This document shows, piece by piece, positions 33,889-41,958 of a DNA stretch of 64,000 nt; the first letter of the stretch is position 1; each line of letters starts with the position of its first letter. A program made the translations under genes and the position numbers. The notes below the pieces were generated by a model, which worked only from the letters and a program-made list of their open reading frames with translations, was not told the origin of the DNA and searched no databases. The stretch comes from DASUBV01 sp963822485 (GTDB lineage Bacteria > Actinomycetota > Actinomycetes > Streptosporangiales > Streptosporangiaceae), in NCBI GenBank assembly GCA_963822485.1, contig CAWGHW010000024.1:62001-126000 (forward strand), in the 5' to 3' direction.

Positions 33889-36396
33889 GTGTCGGAGCGA
33901 TTCCAGGTCGTCGTCATCGGCGGCGGGGTCATCGGGACCAGCGTGGCCTACCACCTGACCGCGCTGGGCTGGACCGACGTGCTGCTGCTCGAGCAGGGAC
34001 AGCTGTCGTGCGGCACGACCTGGCACGCGGCCGGGCTGGTCGGCCAGCTGCGGGCCTCCGAGGCCGGCACCCGGCTGGTCCAGTACTCCACCCAGCTCTA
34101 CGAGCGGCTGGAGCGCGAGACCGGCCAGGCCACCGGGTTCCGGCGGTGCGGCGGCGTCACCGTGGCCCGGACCCCGGAGCGGATGGCCGCCCTGGAGCGG
34201 ACCGCGGCCACCGCCACCGCCTACGAGCTGGACTGCGAGCTGATCAGCCCGCGCCGGGCCGCCGAGCTGTACCCGATCATGGCGACCGACGACCTGGTCG
34301 GGGCGATCTGGCTGCCCGGCGACGGCCGGGCCAACCCGACCGACCTGACCGCCGCGCTGGCCCGCGGCGCGCGGCAGCGCGGCGCCACCATCCGCGAGCG
34401 CACCAAGGTCACCGGGATCCTGGTCCGCGACGGCGCCGTGGCCGGCGTGCGCACCGCCACGGGGTCTGGCGACACTGGGGATATCGAAGCCGAGGTGGTG
34501 GTCAACTGCGCCGGGCAGTGGGCCAAGCAGGTCGGCCAGCTGTGCGGGGTCACCGTGCCGCTGCACTCGGCCGAGCACTTCTACGTCGTCACCGACCAGA
34601 TCGACGGCGTCCACCCCGACCTGCCGATCCTGCGCGACCCCGACGGCTACACCTACTTCAAGGAGGAGGTCGGCGGCCTGGTCGTGGGCGGCTTCGAGCC
34701 CGAGGCCAAGCCCTGGGTGGCTCCCGACCAGATCCCCGAGCCGTTCGAGTTCCAGCTCCTGGCCGAGGACTGGGACCACTTCAGCGTGCTCATGGACAGC
34801 GCGCTGCTGCGCCTGCCGGTGCTGGCCCAGACCGGGGTGAAGAAGTTCTACAACGGCCCCGAGAGCTTCACCCCCGACAACCAGTTCATCCTGGGCGAGG
34901 CGCCCGAGCTGCGGAACTTCTTCGTCGCGGCCGGCTTCAACTCGGTCGGCATCGCATCCGCGGGCGGGGCCGGCCTGGCCCTGGCCCAGTGGATCACCGC
35001 TGGCCAGCCCGACTCCGACCTGACCACCGTGGACATCCGGCGGTTCGCCCCGTTCAACGGGAACAGCCGCTGGCTGCGGGACCGGGTCGGCGAGGTGCTC
35101 GGCCTGCACTACGCGGTGCCCTGGCCCAACCGCGAGCTGGAGACCGCCCGCCCGTTCCGGCGCTCGCCCGCCTATCACCTGCTGCGCGCGGCCAACGCCG
35201 GCTTCGGGTCCAAGATGGGCTGGGAGCGGGCCAACTTCTTCGCCCCGCCGGGGCGCGAGCCCCGGATCGAGTACTCCTGGGGCAAGCAGAACTGGCAGCC
35301 GTGGTCCTGCGCCGAGCAGCTCGCCACCCGCCAGGCGGTGGCGGTCTACGACCAGACCTCGTTCTCCAAGTACCTGGTCACCGGGCCGGACGCCGAGTCC
35401 GCGCTGCAGTGGCTGTGCACCAACGACGTGGCCGTCCCGCCCGGCCGGACCGTCTACACCGGGATGCTCAACGACCGCGGCACCTACGAGTCCGACATCA
35501 CCGTGACCCGGCTGTCGGCCGAGGAGTTCCTGCTGGTCGCCAGCGCGGCCACCACCGAGCGGGACAGCGACCACATCCGGCGCCGGATGCCGCCGGGCAG
35601 CCGGGCCACGCTGGTCGACGTCACCTCGGCCTACGCCGTCTACGGGGTCATGGGCCCGCGCTCGCGCGAGCTGCTGGCCCGGCTGACTCGCCACGACCTG
35701 TCCGACGCGGCCTTCCCGTTCGGCAGCAGCGCCCTGATCGACCTGGGCTACTCCACCGTGCGGGCGACCCGGATCACCTACGTCGGCGAGCTGGGCTGGG
35801 AGCTGTACGTGCCGGCCGAGTTCGCGGTCGGCGTGTACGAGGACCTGATGGCGGCGGGGGAGGACCTGGGCGCGGTGAACGCCGGCTACTACGCCATCGA
35901 GTCGCTCCGGCTGGAGAAGGGCTACCGGGCCTTCGGCCGCGAGCTGACCCCCGACTACAACCCCGTCGAGGCCGGCCTGCTGTTCGCCTGCAAGCTCGGC
36001 ACCGAGGTCGGCTTCCTGGGCCGGGAGGCGGTGGAGAAGGCCAGGGCGGCCGGGCCGCGCCGCCGCCTGATCTCGCTGGTGCTGCGCGATCCCGGCGTCA
36101 TGATGTGGGGCGGCGAGCTCATCCTGCGCGACGGCGTGCCGGTCGGCCAGGTGACCTCGGCGGCCTGGGGCGAGACGGTCGGCGGCGCCGTGGGCCTGGG
36201 CTACATCCGCGACCCGGCGGGCACCCCGGTGACCGCCGCATTTGCCCGAACAGGGGAGTACCAGGTCAACGTCGGCGGCCAGCTAGTCTGGGCCGCGGCC
36301 GGGCTGCGGGCCCCGTATGACCCGGCGGGCCATCGAGTCCGACCCGATACCGGGGCACCGAGGGACGAGGGCACCGCAGTGACGAAGGCACCGTAA
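33889..36396 (+). CDS. Dimethylglycine/sarcosine dehydrogenase-like FAD oxidoreductase with GcvT domain
   Basis: An 835-residue two-part enzyme. Residues about 1-390 are a DAO-type FAD domain (VVVIGGGVIGTSVAYHLTALG; TTWHAAGLVGQLRAS, where the His of WHAAG carries covalent FAD in known members). The C-terminal half is a tetrahydrofolate-binding GcvT domain (YDQTSFSKYLVTGPDA, TYVGELGWELYVPAEF, GCT_C at the end). Such enzymes remove N-methyl groups from dimethylglycine or sarcosine, giving 5,10-methylene-THF. The GTG start is 4 bp after the kinase stop. The TAA stop lies in a 17-bp tandem repeat that links it to sdaA. Confidence 0.92.
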   Translation: MSERFQVVVIGGGVIGTSVAYHLTALGWTDVLLLEQGQLSCGTTWHAAGLVGQLRASEAGTRLVQYSTQLYERLERETGQATGFRRCGGVTVARTPERMAALERTAATATAYELDCELISPRRAAELYPIMATDDLVGAIWLPGDGRANPTDLTAALARGARQRGATIRERTKVTGILVRDGAVAGVRTATGSGDTGDIEAEVVVNCAGQWAKQVGQLCGVTVPLHSAEHFYVVTDQIDGVHPDLPILRDPDGYTYFKEEVGGLVVGGFEPEAKPWVAPDQIPEPFEFQLLAEDWDHFSVLMDSALLRLPVLAQTGVKKFYNGPESFTPDNQFILGEAPELRNFFVAAGFNSVGIASAGGAGLALAQWITAGQPDSDLTTVDIRRFAPFNGNSRWLRDRVGEVLGLHYAVPWPNRELETARPFRRSPAYHLLRAANAGFGSKMGWERANFFAPPGREPRIEYSWGKQNWQPWSCAEQLATRQAVAVYDQTSFSKYLVTGPDAESALQWLCTNDVAVPPGRTVYTGMLNDRGTYESDITVTRLSAEEFLLVASAATTERDSDHIRRRMPPGSRATLVDVTSAYAVYGVMGPRSRELLARLTRHDLSDAAFPFGSSALIDLGYSTVRATRITYVGELGWELYVPAEFAVGVYEDLMAAGEDLGAVNAGYYAIESLRLEKGYRAFGRELTPDYNPVEAGLLFACKLGTEVGFLGREAVEKARAAGPRRRLISLVLRDPGVMMWGGELILRDGVPVGQVTSAAWGETVGGAVGLGYIRDPAGTPVTAAFARTGEYQVNVGGQLVWAAAGLRAPYDPAGHRVRPDTGAPRDEGTAVTKAP

Positions 36397-36431
36397 TGAC
36401 GAAGGCACCGTAATGACGAAGGCGCAGCAGT
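36364..36431 (+). repeat. 17-bp tandem repeat forming overlapping mini-ORFs before sdaA
   Basis: Four units start at 36364, 36381, 36398 and 36415 (consensus GACGAAGGCACCGTAAT). Each boundary makes an RTGACG start-like codon at 36379, 36396, 36413 and 36430. The dehydrogenase stop TAA (36394) overlaps an ATG that opens MTKAP-stop, whose TAA overlaps another ATG (MTKAQQ-stop), whose TGA overlaps the sdaA GTG. This gives an unbroken chain of stop-start overlaps. Confidence 0.85.
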
Positions 36432-37803
36432 GACGATCAGCGTCTTCGACCTGTTCAAGGTCGGGATCGGGCCGTCCAGCTCGCACACCGTCGGCCCGAT
36501 GCGGGCCGCGGCGCTGTTCGCCCGGTCGCTGGCCGACGACGGGCTGCTGGAGAAGGTGGCCCGGGTGCGGGCCGAGCTGTTCGGCTCGCTGGGCGCGACC
36601 GGGCACGGCCACGGCAGCGTCAAGGCCGTCGTGCTCGGCCTGTCCGGGGAGCAGCCCGACCTGGTCGACCCGGCCGCCGCCCAGTCCCTGGTCGACGAGG
36701 TGCGCCAGACCGGCCTGCTCCGGCTGCCCGGCACCGCGGGTATCCCCTTCGACGTCGATGAGGACATCGTCCTGCACCGGCGCAAGCGACTTCAGTTTCA
36801 TAGCAATGCCATGCGGTTCACCGCCCTGGCCGATGGGGGCGACGAGCTGAGCGCCCGGACCTACTACTCCGTCGGCGGCGGCTTCGTGCTGGGCGAGGAC
36901 GAGGCCGGGCAGCCCCGGATCGTGCCCGACCAGACCCCGGTGCCCTACCCGTTCACCACCGGCGCCGGGCTGCTCGCCCACGCCGCCGCCACCGGCCTGC
37001 CCATCAGCCAGCTCATGCTGGCCAACGAGCTGGTCCGCCGGGACGCCGGGCAGGTCCGCGCCGACCTGCTGCACCTGTGGGCCGTGATGCGGGAGTGCGT
37101 GACCCGCGGCTGCGCGGCCGAGGGGGTGCTGCCCGGCGGGCTGAAGGTCCGCCGCCGGGCCCGGTCGCTGCGCGAGGGCCTGGAGCGCGACGGCGACGTC
37201 GGCGACCCGCTGCACGCCATGGAGTGGATCACGCTCTACGCGCTGGCCGTCAACGAGGAGAACGCGGCCGGCGGCCGGGTGGTGACCGCGCCGACCAACG
37301 GCGCCGCCGGGATCATCCCGGCCGTGCTGCACTACTACACCCAGTTCGTGCCCGGCGCCGATGAGGACGGCGTGGTCCGCTTCCTGCTCACCGCCGGCGC
37401 CATCGGGGTGCTGTTCAAGGAGAACGCCTCGATCTCCGGGGCCGAGGTCGGCTGCCAGGGCGAGGTCGGCTCGGCCTGCTCCATGGCCGCCGGGGCGCTG
37501 GCCGAGGTCCTGGGCGGGACGCCCGAGCAGGTGGAGAACGCGGCCGAGATCGGCGTGGAGCACAACCTGGGCCTGACCTGCGACCCGGTGGGCGGCCTGG
37601 TCCAGATCCCGTGCATCGAGCGGAACGCGATCGCGTCGGTGAAGGCGATCACCGCGGCGCGGATGGCGGTGCGGGGCGACGGCGAGCACAAGGTCTCGCT
37701 GGACAAGGCGATCAAGACCATGCGCGAGACCGGCGCGGACATGAAGGACAAATACAAGGAAACAGCCCGCGGCGGCCTGGCCCTCAACGTCGTAGAGTGC
37801 TGA
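36430..37803 (+). CDS. sdaA: L-serine ammonia-lyase (single-chain, Fe-S)
   Basis: A 457-residue serine deaminase converting L-serine to pyruvate and ammonia. The beta domain begins FDLFKVGIGPSSSHTVGPMRAA. The alpha domain has RVVTAPTNGAAGIIPAVL, GAEVGCQGEVGSACSMAAGALAEVLGG and NLGLTCDPVGGLVQIPCIERNA, with the three Cys that hold the 4Fe-4S cluster. The GTG start overlaps the last mini-ORF stop (GTGA). Following a demethylating dehydrogenase, it can drain serine made from glycine plus methylene-THF. Confidence 0.95.
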   Translation: MTISVFDLFKVGIGPSSSHTVGPMRAAALFARSLADDGLLEKVARVRAELFGSLGATGHGHGSVKAVVLGLSGEQPDLVDPAAAQSLVDEVRQTGLLRLPGTAGIPFDVDEDIVLHRRKRLQFHSNAMRFTALADGGDELSARTYYSVGGGFVLGEDEAGQPRIVPDQTPVPYPFTTGAGLLAHAAATGLPISQLMLANELVRRDAGQVRADLLHLWAVMRECVTRGCAAEGVLPGGLKVRRRARSLREGLERDGDVGDPLHAMEWITLYALAVNEENAAGGRVVTAPTNGAAGIIPAVLHYYTQFVPGADEDGVVRFLLTAGAIGVLFKENASISGAEVGCQGEVGSACSMAAGALAEVLGGTPEQVENAAEIGVEHNLGLTCDPVGGLVQIPCIERNAIASVKAITAARMAVRGDGEHKVSLDKAIKTMRETGADMKDKYKETARGGLALNVVEC

Positions 37804-37874
37804 CCCCGCAAACCCCAGCCCAGCTCCGTCCGCCCAGTGCCTTCCGCCCCGATGATCTTGGGCGGGCACTGGGG

Positions 37875-37934
37875 AACGACGTGGTTGTTGCTCCGACGTC
37901 GTTCTAGCGACGTGGTTGTTGCAGCCACGTCGCT
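37875..37934. promoter_or_regulatory. Two tandem hairpins with shared loop sequence
   Basis: AACGACGT/ACGTCGTT (37875-37882 with 37896-37903) and AGCGACGTGG/CCACGTCGCT (37906-37915 with 37925-37934) are perfect stems. Both contain the direct repeat CGACGTGGTTGTTGC (37877 and 37908, period 31). They lie between sdaA and the LtrA gene. They may be a double terminator, although T-tracts are absent, or paired binding sites. Confidence 0.6.
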
Positions 37935-38017
37935 GGAGGGCAGGAGGGCCGAACATTTGTGGGGCGCGGGGGGATCATGGTGCTGTCGGTGAGGAGTCGA
38001 GGAGCGGGAGTCGCGGG

Positions 38018-39241
38018 GTGAGCAGGACGGAGCAGCGGGCGGGGCGGGGCGCCGACCGCGGGCTGCGGCGGCAGCGGGCCGACGGCCCCTCGCGGGTCAC
38101 CAACGTCGAACTGTTCTTCGACCTGGTCTACGTGTTCGCGGTCACCCAGCTCTCGCACTACCTGCTGGCCCACCAGACGGTGACCGGGGCGCTGCGGGCC
38201 GGCCTACTGCTGGTGATGGTGTGGCTGCTGTGGGCCTACACGGCCTGGGTCACCAACTGGCTGGATCCCGAGCAGACCCCGGTCCGGCTGCTGCTGCTCG
38301 GCCTGATGCTGGTCAGCCTGGTCATGTCGGCGGGGCTGCCGGAGGCCTTCACCGACGGCGGGGTGCTGGTCGGCGGGGCCTACGCCGTCATGCAGATCGG
38401 CCGCAGCGTGTTCGCGGTCTGGGCGCTGCGCGGCACGCCCCAGCGCCGCAACTACGAGCGCATCCTGTGCTGGTGCTGCGTCAGCGGCGCGCTGGCGGTG
38501 GTCGGCGGGCTGGCCGGGCCAGACGTCCGGGGCGCGCTGTGGCTGGCCGCGGTGGCGACGGACCTGGCGGGCAGCACGGTGGGCTTCTACACGCCGGGCC
38601 TGGGCCGGTCCAGCACCCGGGAGTGGGACATCGAGGGCGGTCACTTCGCCGAGCGCTGTCAGGGCTTCATCCTGATCGCGCTGGGCGAGTCGATCGTGGT
38701 GACCGGGGCCACGCTGGCCCGGCTGCTGGCCGGGCCGCTGGCCGCGCCGCACGCCAGCGCGGCCCCGACGGTGGCGGCGTTCGTGGTGGCGTTCATCGGC
38801 AGCGTCGGCCTGTGGTGGCTGTACTTCGACCGCAGCGCCGAGGCCGGAGCCCGGACCATCGCCCAGTCGGCCGATCCTGGCCGGCTGGGCCGGTCGGCCT
38901 ACCACCTCATCCACCCGGTCATGGTGGCCGGGATCATCGTGGTGGCCGCGGCCGACGAGGTGGTGCTGTCCGACCCGCGGGCCAGGGCCACCGCCGCGGC
39001 GGCCTGGCTGCTCCTGGGCGGCTACGCGCTCTACCTGGCCGGCCACGCGGCGTTCAAGGCCGTGGTCTGGCGGATGGTCTCCTGGTCGCGGATCGCGGCC
39101 GTGGCGGTGCTGGCCCTGCTCGGGCTGCTGGCGCCGCACGTGGCCGTGCTGACCCTGGCCATCTGCGCGGCGGCGGTCATCGTGGCCGTGGTGGTGGCCG
39201 ACTACCTGACGCGGGATCGCGCGCCGGGCCATGCCGAATAA
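38018..39241 (+). CDS. Low temperature requirement protein A (LtrA) family membrane protein
   Basis: A 407-residue integral membrane protein. It opens with the family motif VTNVELFFDLVYVFAVTQLSHYLL and has WEIEGGHFAERCQGFILIALGES-like sequence (DIEGGHFAERCQGFILIALGESI) and about ten hydrophobic segments. GTG 38018 is chosen because GGAG precedes it and the upstream frame runs through the hairpins. In Listeria ltrA is needed for growth in cold; the biochemical function is unknown. Confidence 0.9.
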   Translation: MSRTEQRAGRGADRGLRRQRADGPSRVTNVELFFDLVYVFAVTQLSHYLLAHQTVTGALRAGLLLVMVWLLWAYTAWVTNWLDPEQTPVRLLLLGLMLVSLVMSAGLPEAFTDGGVLVGGAYAVMQIGRSVFAVWALRGTPQRRNYERILCWCCVSGALAVVGGLAGPDVRGALWLAAVATDLAGSTVGFYTPGLGRSSTREWDIEGGHFAERCQGFILIALGESIVVTGATLARLLAGPLAAPHASAAPTVAAFVVAFIGSVGLWWLYFDRSAEAGARTIAQSADPGRLGRSAYHLIHPVMVAGIIVVAAADEVVLSDPRARATAAAAWLLLGGYALYLAGHAAFKAVVWRMVSWSRIAAVAVLALLGLLAPHVAVLTLAICAAAVIVAVVVADYLTRDRAPGHAE

Positions 39242-39545
39242 GGGTAAATGACCATAATCGGGGTTCCGGCCGGGCCATTCCCAGGCTAGTTATGACTGTT
39301 TACCAATCCACCCGGCGGGTCGGCCCGAATAACCGGCATGTGGGCGGGAACGTCGTTACCATCGAGTACGTCGCTACGTCATGCTCGTGGCCCTGGCTGG
39401 CCTGAGCTCGCTGCGTATGGCCTCGGCGGCCAATCTGACTTGGACTGGTCTCGCGTGGCTGCGGCGTTCCTGACGGCGGCTAACCGGATGATCCTGCCCG
39501 TGGCACGCCCGCTTTCGGCGTAGCCGTGGCACCAGGAAGGAGAAA
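39242..39545. other. Gene-free stretch before the 106-aa protein
   Basis: This interval has lower GC than its surroundings and no coding pattern in any frame that I trust. It holds a direct repeat of CGTGGCAC (near 39499 and 39524) just upstream of the AGGAAGGAG ribosome site of the next gene, so its 3' part is probably promoter and leader. Confidence 0.5.
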
Positions 39546-39866
39546 ATGCACATGGCTGAGGGGCTCTACGGCCCGACCGGGCCCGGGACGGTGGTGCTCG
39601 ACCTCCGTCCGGGCGTGGGGGCGCTCATCCTGCACACGCCGCAGGAACTGAACGGCCAGGAGATCGAGATCAGCCCCTCCGGGGCCATGGGCGCCCGGCG
39701 CAGCCACGCCCAGGTGCGCGCCCGGCCGGTGGACACCGGCACCGGCTACGCCGCGATCTACCCCGATCTGCCCGCCGGGCGGTACACCATCTGGCGGGAC
39801 GCCGCCAACGCCGCGGGCACGGTCATGGTGGCCGGGGGCAAGGTCTCCCGCTACGACTGGAGCTGA
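39546..39866 (+). CDS. Small beta-rich protein of unknown function
   Basis: A 106-residue protein: GTVVLDLRPGVGALILHTPQELNGQEIEISPSG, then SHAQVRARPVDTGTGYAAIYPDLPAGRYTIW and GTVMVAGGKVSRYDW. The ending Y-P-D-L-P-A-G-x-Y-T-I-W resembles prealbumin/carboxypeptidase-regulatory beta sandwiches found in actinobacterial hypothetical proteins. It has a good AGGAAGGAG site and no signal peptide. Function is unknown. It stands alone upstream of tRNA-Met. Confidence 0.7.
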   Translation: MHMAEGLYGPTGPGTVVLDLRPGVGALILHTPQELNGQEIEISPSGAMGARRSHAQVRARPVDTGTGYAAIYPDLPAGRYTIWRDAANAAGTVMVAGGKVSRYDWS

Positions 39867-39928
39867 CCGCTTCCCCCGGTCGCGCGGCCACGCGGAATTC
39901 CCGGTAAGCTGGGTCAGCCCCCAAGCGC

Positions 39929-40002
39929 GGCGGAGTAGCTCAGTCAGGCAGAGCAAGCGGCTCATAATCGCTGTGTCGCCGGTTCAAGTCCGGCCTCCGC
40001 TA
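39929..40002 (+). tRNA. tRNA-Met (CAT), elongator type
   Basis: A complete cloverleaf can be drawn. The acceptor GGCGGAG pairs with CTCCGCT (one G-U), the D arm is GCTC...GAGC, and the anticodon stem AGCGG/TCGCT holds the loop CTCATAA (anticodon CAT). The T arm is GCCGG-TTCAAGT-CCGGC and the discriminator is A; CCA is not encoded. The sequence resembles actinobacterial elongator tRNA-Met rather than initiator or Ile2. Placed upstream of rpmG as in many actinobacteria. Confidence 0.95.
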
Positions 40003-40144
40003 CGAACTGTGCCGTATGGCCAGGCAAAACCCTCCCAGGGAATAACCCGGGGCAGCCGGGGCGCTCCTCATCCGGGAAGCGCGCCGTCTGGCCGCGACCC
40101 CACCCGATGATGAGATTTGACCGCAGGAAAGAGAGGCACTCCAC

Positions 40145-40309
40145 GTGGCTGCGACTGATGTCAGGCCCAAGATCACGCTGGCCTGCCAGGAGTGCAAGCA
40201 CCGCAACTACATCACCCGGAAGAACCGGCGTAACGACCCGGACCGGATGGAACTGAGCAAGTACTGCCCGTTCTGCCGCAAGCACCAGCCCCACCGCGAG
40301 ACCCGCTAG
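40145..40309 (+). CDS. rpmG: 50S ribosomal protein L33
   Basis: A 54-residue L33 too short for usual ORF listings. It reads MAATDVRPKITLACQECKHR, then NYITRKNRRNDPDRMELSKYC, ending CPFCRKHQPHRETR. Two C-x2-C pairs (CQEC, CPFC) make this the zinc-binding (C+) form. GTG start at 40145 and a GAGAGG-like site before it. It is followed 16 bp later by the hadA-like gene, the order known from mycobacteria and streptomycetes. Confidence 0.95.
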   Translation: MAATDVRPKITLACQECKHRNYITRKNRRNDPDRMELSKYCPFCRKHQPHRETR

Positions 40310-40325
40310 TCGCGGGCGGCGCGGC

Positions 40326-40793
40326 ATGCCGATCAACCCCGACTACGTCGGCCGTTCCTATCCGGTGAGCGCGCCGTACGAGGTCAGCCGCGTCAAGATC
40401 AGGGAGTTCGCCGACGCGATCGGCGACCCCAGCCCGGTCTACCGCGACGCCGAGGCGGCGCGGGCGGCCGGGCATCCGGACGTGATCGCCCCGCCGACGT
40501 TCGCCATCGTGATCAGCATGGCCTCCACCGGCGGGGCGGTGGGCGATCCCGGCCTGGGCATCAACTACGCGATGGTCGTGCACGGGGAGCAGCAGTTCCA
40601 GTACTCCCGCCCGCTGCGGTCCGGTGACGTGGTCACCGCGCAGACGACGATCAGCGGGATCAGGTCGGTGGGCAGCCTGTCGATGATGACCACCAGCACC
40701 GAGATCCGTACGACCGCGGGCGAGCACGTGTGCACGGCGGTGTCCACGCTGGTAGAGCGGGGCGCCGAGGCGGCTGGCGAAGGGGCGGCGTAG
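40326..40793 (+). CDS. hadA: (3R)-hydroxyacyl-ACP dehydratase subunit HadA-like
   Basis: A 155-residue hotdog protein of the MaoC-N/FAS1-like dehydratase family: GRSYPVSAPYEVSRVKIREFADAIGDPSPVYRD, APPTFAIVIS, and VHGEQQFQYSRPLRSGDVV. In mycobacteria HadA is the non-catalytic, substrate-holding half of the FAS-II dehydratase. The stop TAG overlaps the GTG of the next gene by one base. The symbol rests on context plus family. Confidence 0.88.
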   Translation: MPINPDYVGRSYPVSAPYEVSRVKIREFADAIGDPSPVYRDAEAARAAGHPDVIAPPTFAIVISMASTGGAVGDPGLGINYAMVVHGEQQFQYSRPLRSGDVVTAQTTISGIRSVGSLSMMTTSTEIRTTAGEHVCTAVSTLVERGAEAAGEGAA

Positions 40794-41236
40794 TGAGCGG
40801 CGGCGTTGTGAGCGGCACGGTTGGCTACGACGAGGTCCAGGCCGGCGCCGAGCTGCCCGCCGTGACCTACCCGGTGACCCGGCTCAGCCTGGTCAAGTAC
40901 TGCGGCGCCTCGGGCGACTTCAACGTCATCCACTGGAACGAGCGGATCGCCAAGGCGGTCGGCCTGCCCAACGTCATCGCCCACGGCATGTTCAGCATGG
41001 CCCAGGCGGGCCGGTACGTGACCGACTGGGCCGGGCCGGGCGCGACAGTGGCCGAGTTCGGGGTCCGGTTCTCGGCCCCGGTGGTGGTGCCCGACGACGA
41101 CACCGGCGCCACGATCGAGGTCAGCGGCAAGGTCGAGGAGAAGCTGGACGACCACCGGGTCGCCCTGTCCCTGACCGCCCGCTCGGACGGGACCAAGGTG
41201 CTGGCCCGCGCCCGCGCCATCGTCCGCCTCCCCTGA
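40793..41236 (+). CDS. hadB: MaoC-like dehydratase subunit HadB-like
   Basis: A 147-residue catalytic hotdog subunit. The hydratase-2 motif is KYCGASGDFNVIHWNERIAKAVGLPNVIAHGMFSMA, with the D-x4-H pair, then RFSAPVVVPDDDTGATIEV. The start is duplicated: a 15-bp tandem repeat places GTGAGCGGC at both 40793 and 40808, so either can serve. The expected downstream neighbours murB or secE are absent; a toxin-antitoxin pair lies there instead. Confidence 0.9.
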   Translation: MSGGVVSGTVGYDEVQAGAELPAVTYPVTRLSLVKYCGASGDFNVIHWNERIAKAVGLPNVIAHGMFSMAQAGRYVTDWAGPGATVAEFGVRFSAPVVVPDDDTGATIEVSGKVEEKLDDHRVALSLTARSDGTKVLARARAIVRLP

Positions 41237-41290
41237 GCCCGGCGGTCCCGTAGCCCCGTGCTACGACTGCTACGGGTCGAGGAGGTGCCC

Positions 41291-41560
41291 ATGCGAACGA
41301 TCAGCCATCGGGAGCTGCGTAACAACAGCACGGAAGTGCTCCGCGCGGTGGGTGCCGGCGAAACGATCGCGGTGACCAACCACGGCGAAGTAGCGGCGGT
41401 GCTCTTCCCGCCGTCCCTGACGCCGTATGAGCGCCTGGTAGCGGCGGGAAAGGTCCGGGAGCCGAGGAAGGACCGGCCGGTAGACCTGCGCAACGTCCGT
41501 CGCATGACCGCACCGGAGTCGAGCGGGGAGATCATCGCCGACGTCAGAGGCGACCGGTGA
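41291..41560 (+). CDS. Phd/YefM family antitoxin
   Basis: An 89-residue antitoxin: MRTISHRELRNNSTEVLRAVGAGETIAVTNHGEVAAVLFP is a typical Phd/YefM DNA-binding half. The C-terminal part (VRRMTAPESSGEIIADVRGDR) would bind the toxin. GGAGG lies 5 bp upstream of the ATG. The stop overlaps the VapC start by four bases (GTGA). Normally such proteins neutralise VapC and repress their own operon. Confidence 0.9.
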   Translation: MRTISHRELRNNSTEVLRAVGAGETIAVTNHGEVAAVLFPPSLTPYERLVAAGKVREPRKDRPVDLRNVRRMTAPESSGEIIADVRGDR

Positions 41561-41958
41561 TCGTCTACGTCGATACCTCAGCGGCGATGAAGCTCCTGGT
41601 GGAGGAGAAGGAGTCGGCTGTACTGGCCGATCATCTCCAGTAGCGCGCACAGGACGGCCACGCCCTGGCGGCTTCGCTGCGGCTGCACACGGAGCTGCAC
41701 TGCGCAGCGAACCGGCGCCCCGAGCACATCGAGCATGAGTCGGTTTCGGAGGTGCTGTCGGCGATCGCGCTCGTAGATATCGAGAACGGCGACCTGACAA
41801 CGGCGCCACTACTGCCGGGGCGCTTGCGCTCGGCTGATGCCATCCACCTCGCTACCGCGCTGCGCCTGAATGCCCGCGCGATGGTCGTCTACGACGCCGA
41901 GTTGCATGCCGCGTCCCGGACGGCCGGCATCGACGCCTTCAGCCCAGGCGCGCGCTGA
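41557..41958 (+). pseudogene. VapC (PIN domain) toxin with an in-frame amber codon
   Basis: A 133-codon PIN ribonuclease frame. It begins MIVYVDTSAAMKLLVEE (first catalytic Asp), then TAG occurs at codon 29 (41641-41643) after LADHLQ. Reading on gives AASLRLHTELHCAANRR, LPGRLRSADAIHLATALRLNA with another conserved Asp, and VVYDAELHAA. No frame change is needed, so a single substitution (for example CAG to TAG) is enough. The toxin as written is a 28-residue stump while the antitoxin is intact. Confidence 0.85.

Noticed and set aside
33859..35694. 611-codon minus-strand frame
   Set aside because: Shadow of the sarcosine dehydrogenase-like gene, which has strong domain motifs on the plus strand.
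39929..40002. tRNA-Ile2 (CAT, lysidine-modified) instead of tRNA-Met
   Set aside because: Acceptor and D-arm sequence match actinobacterial elongator Met (GGCGG-type acceptor and CTCATAA loop).
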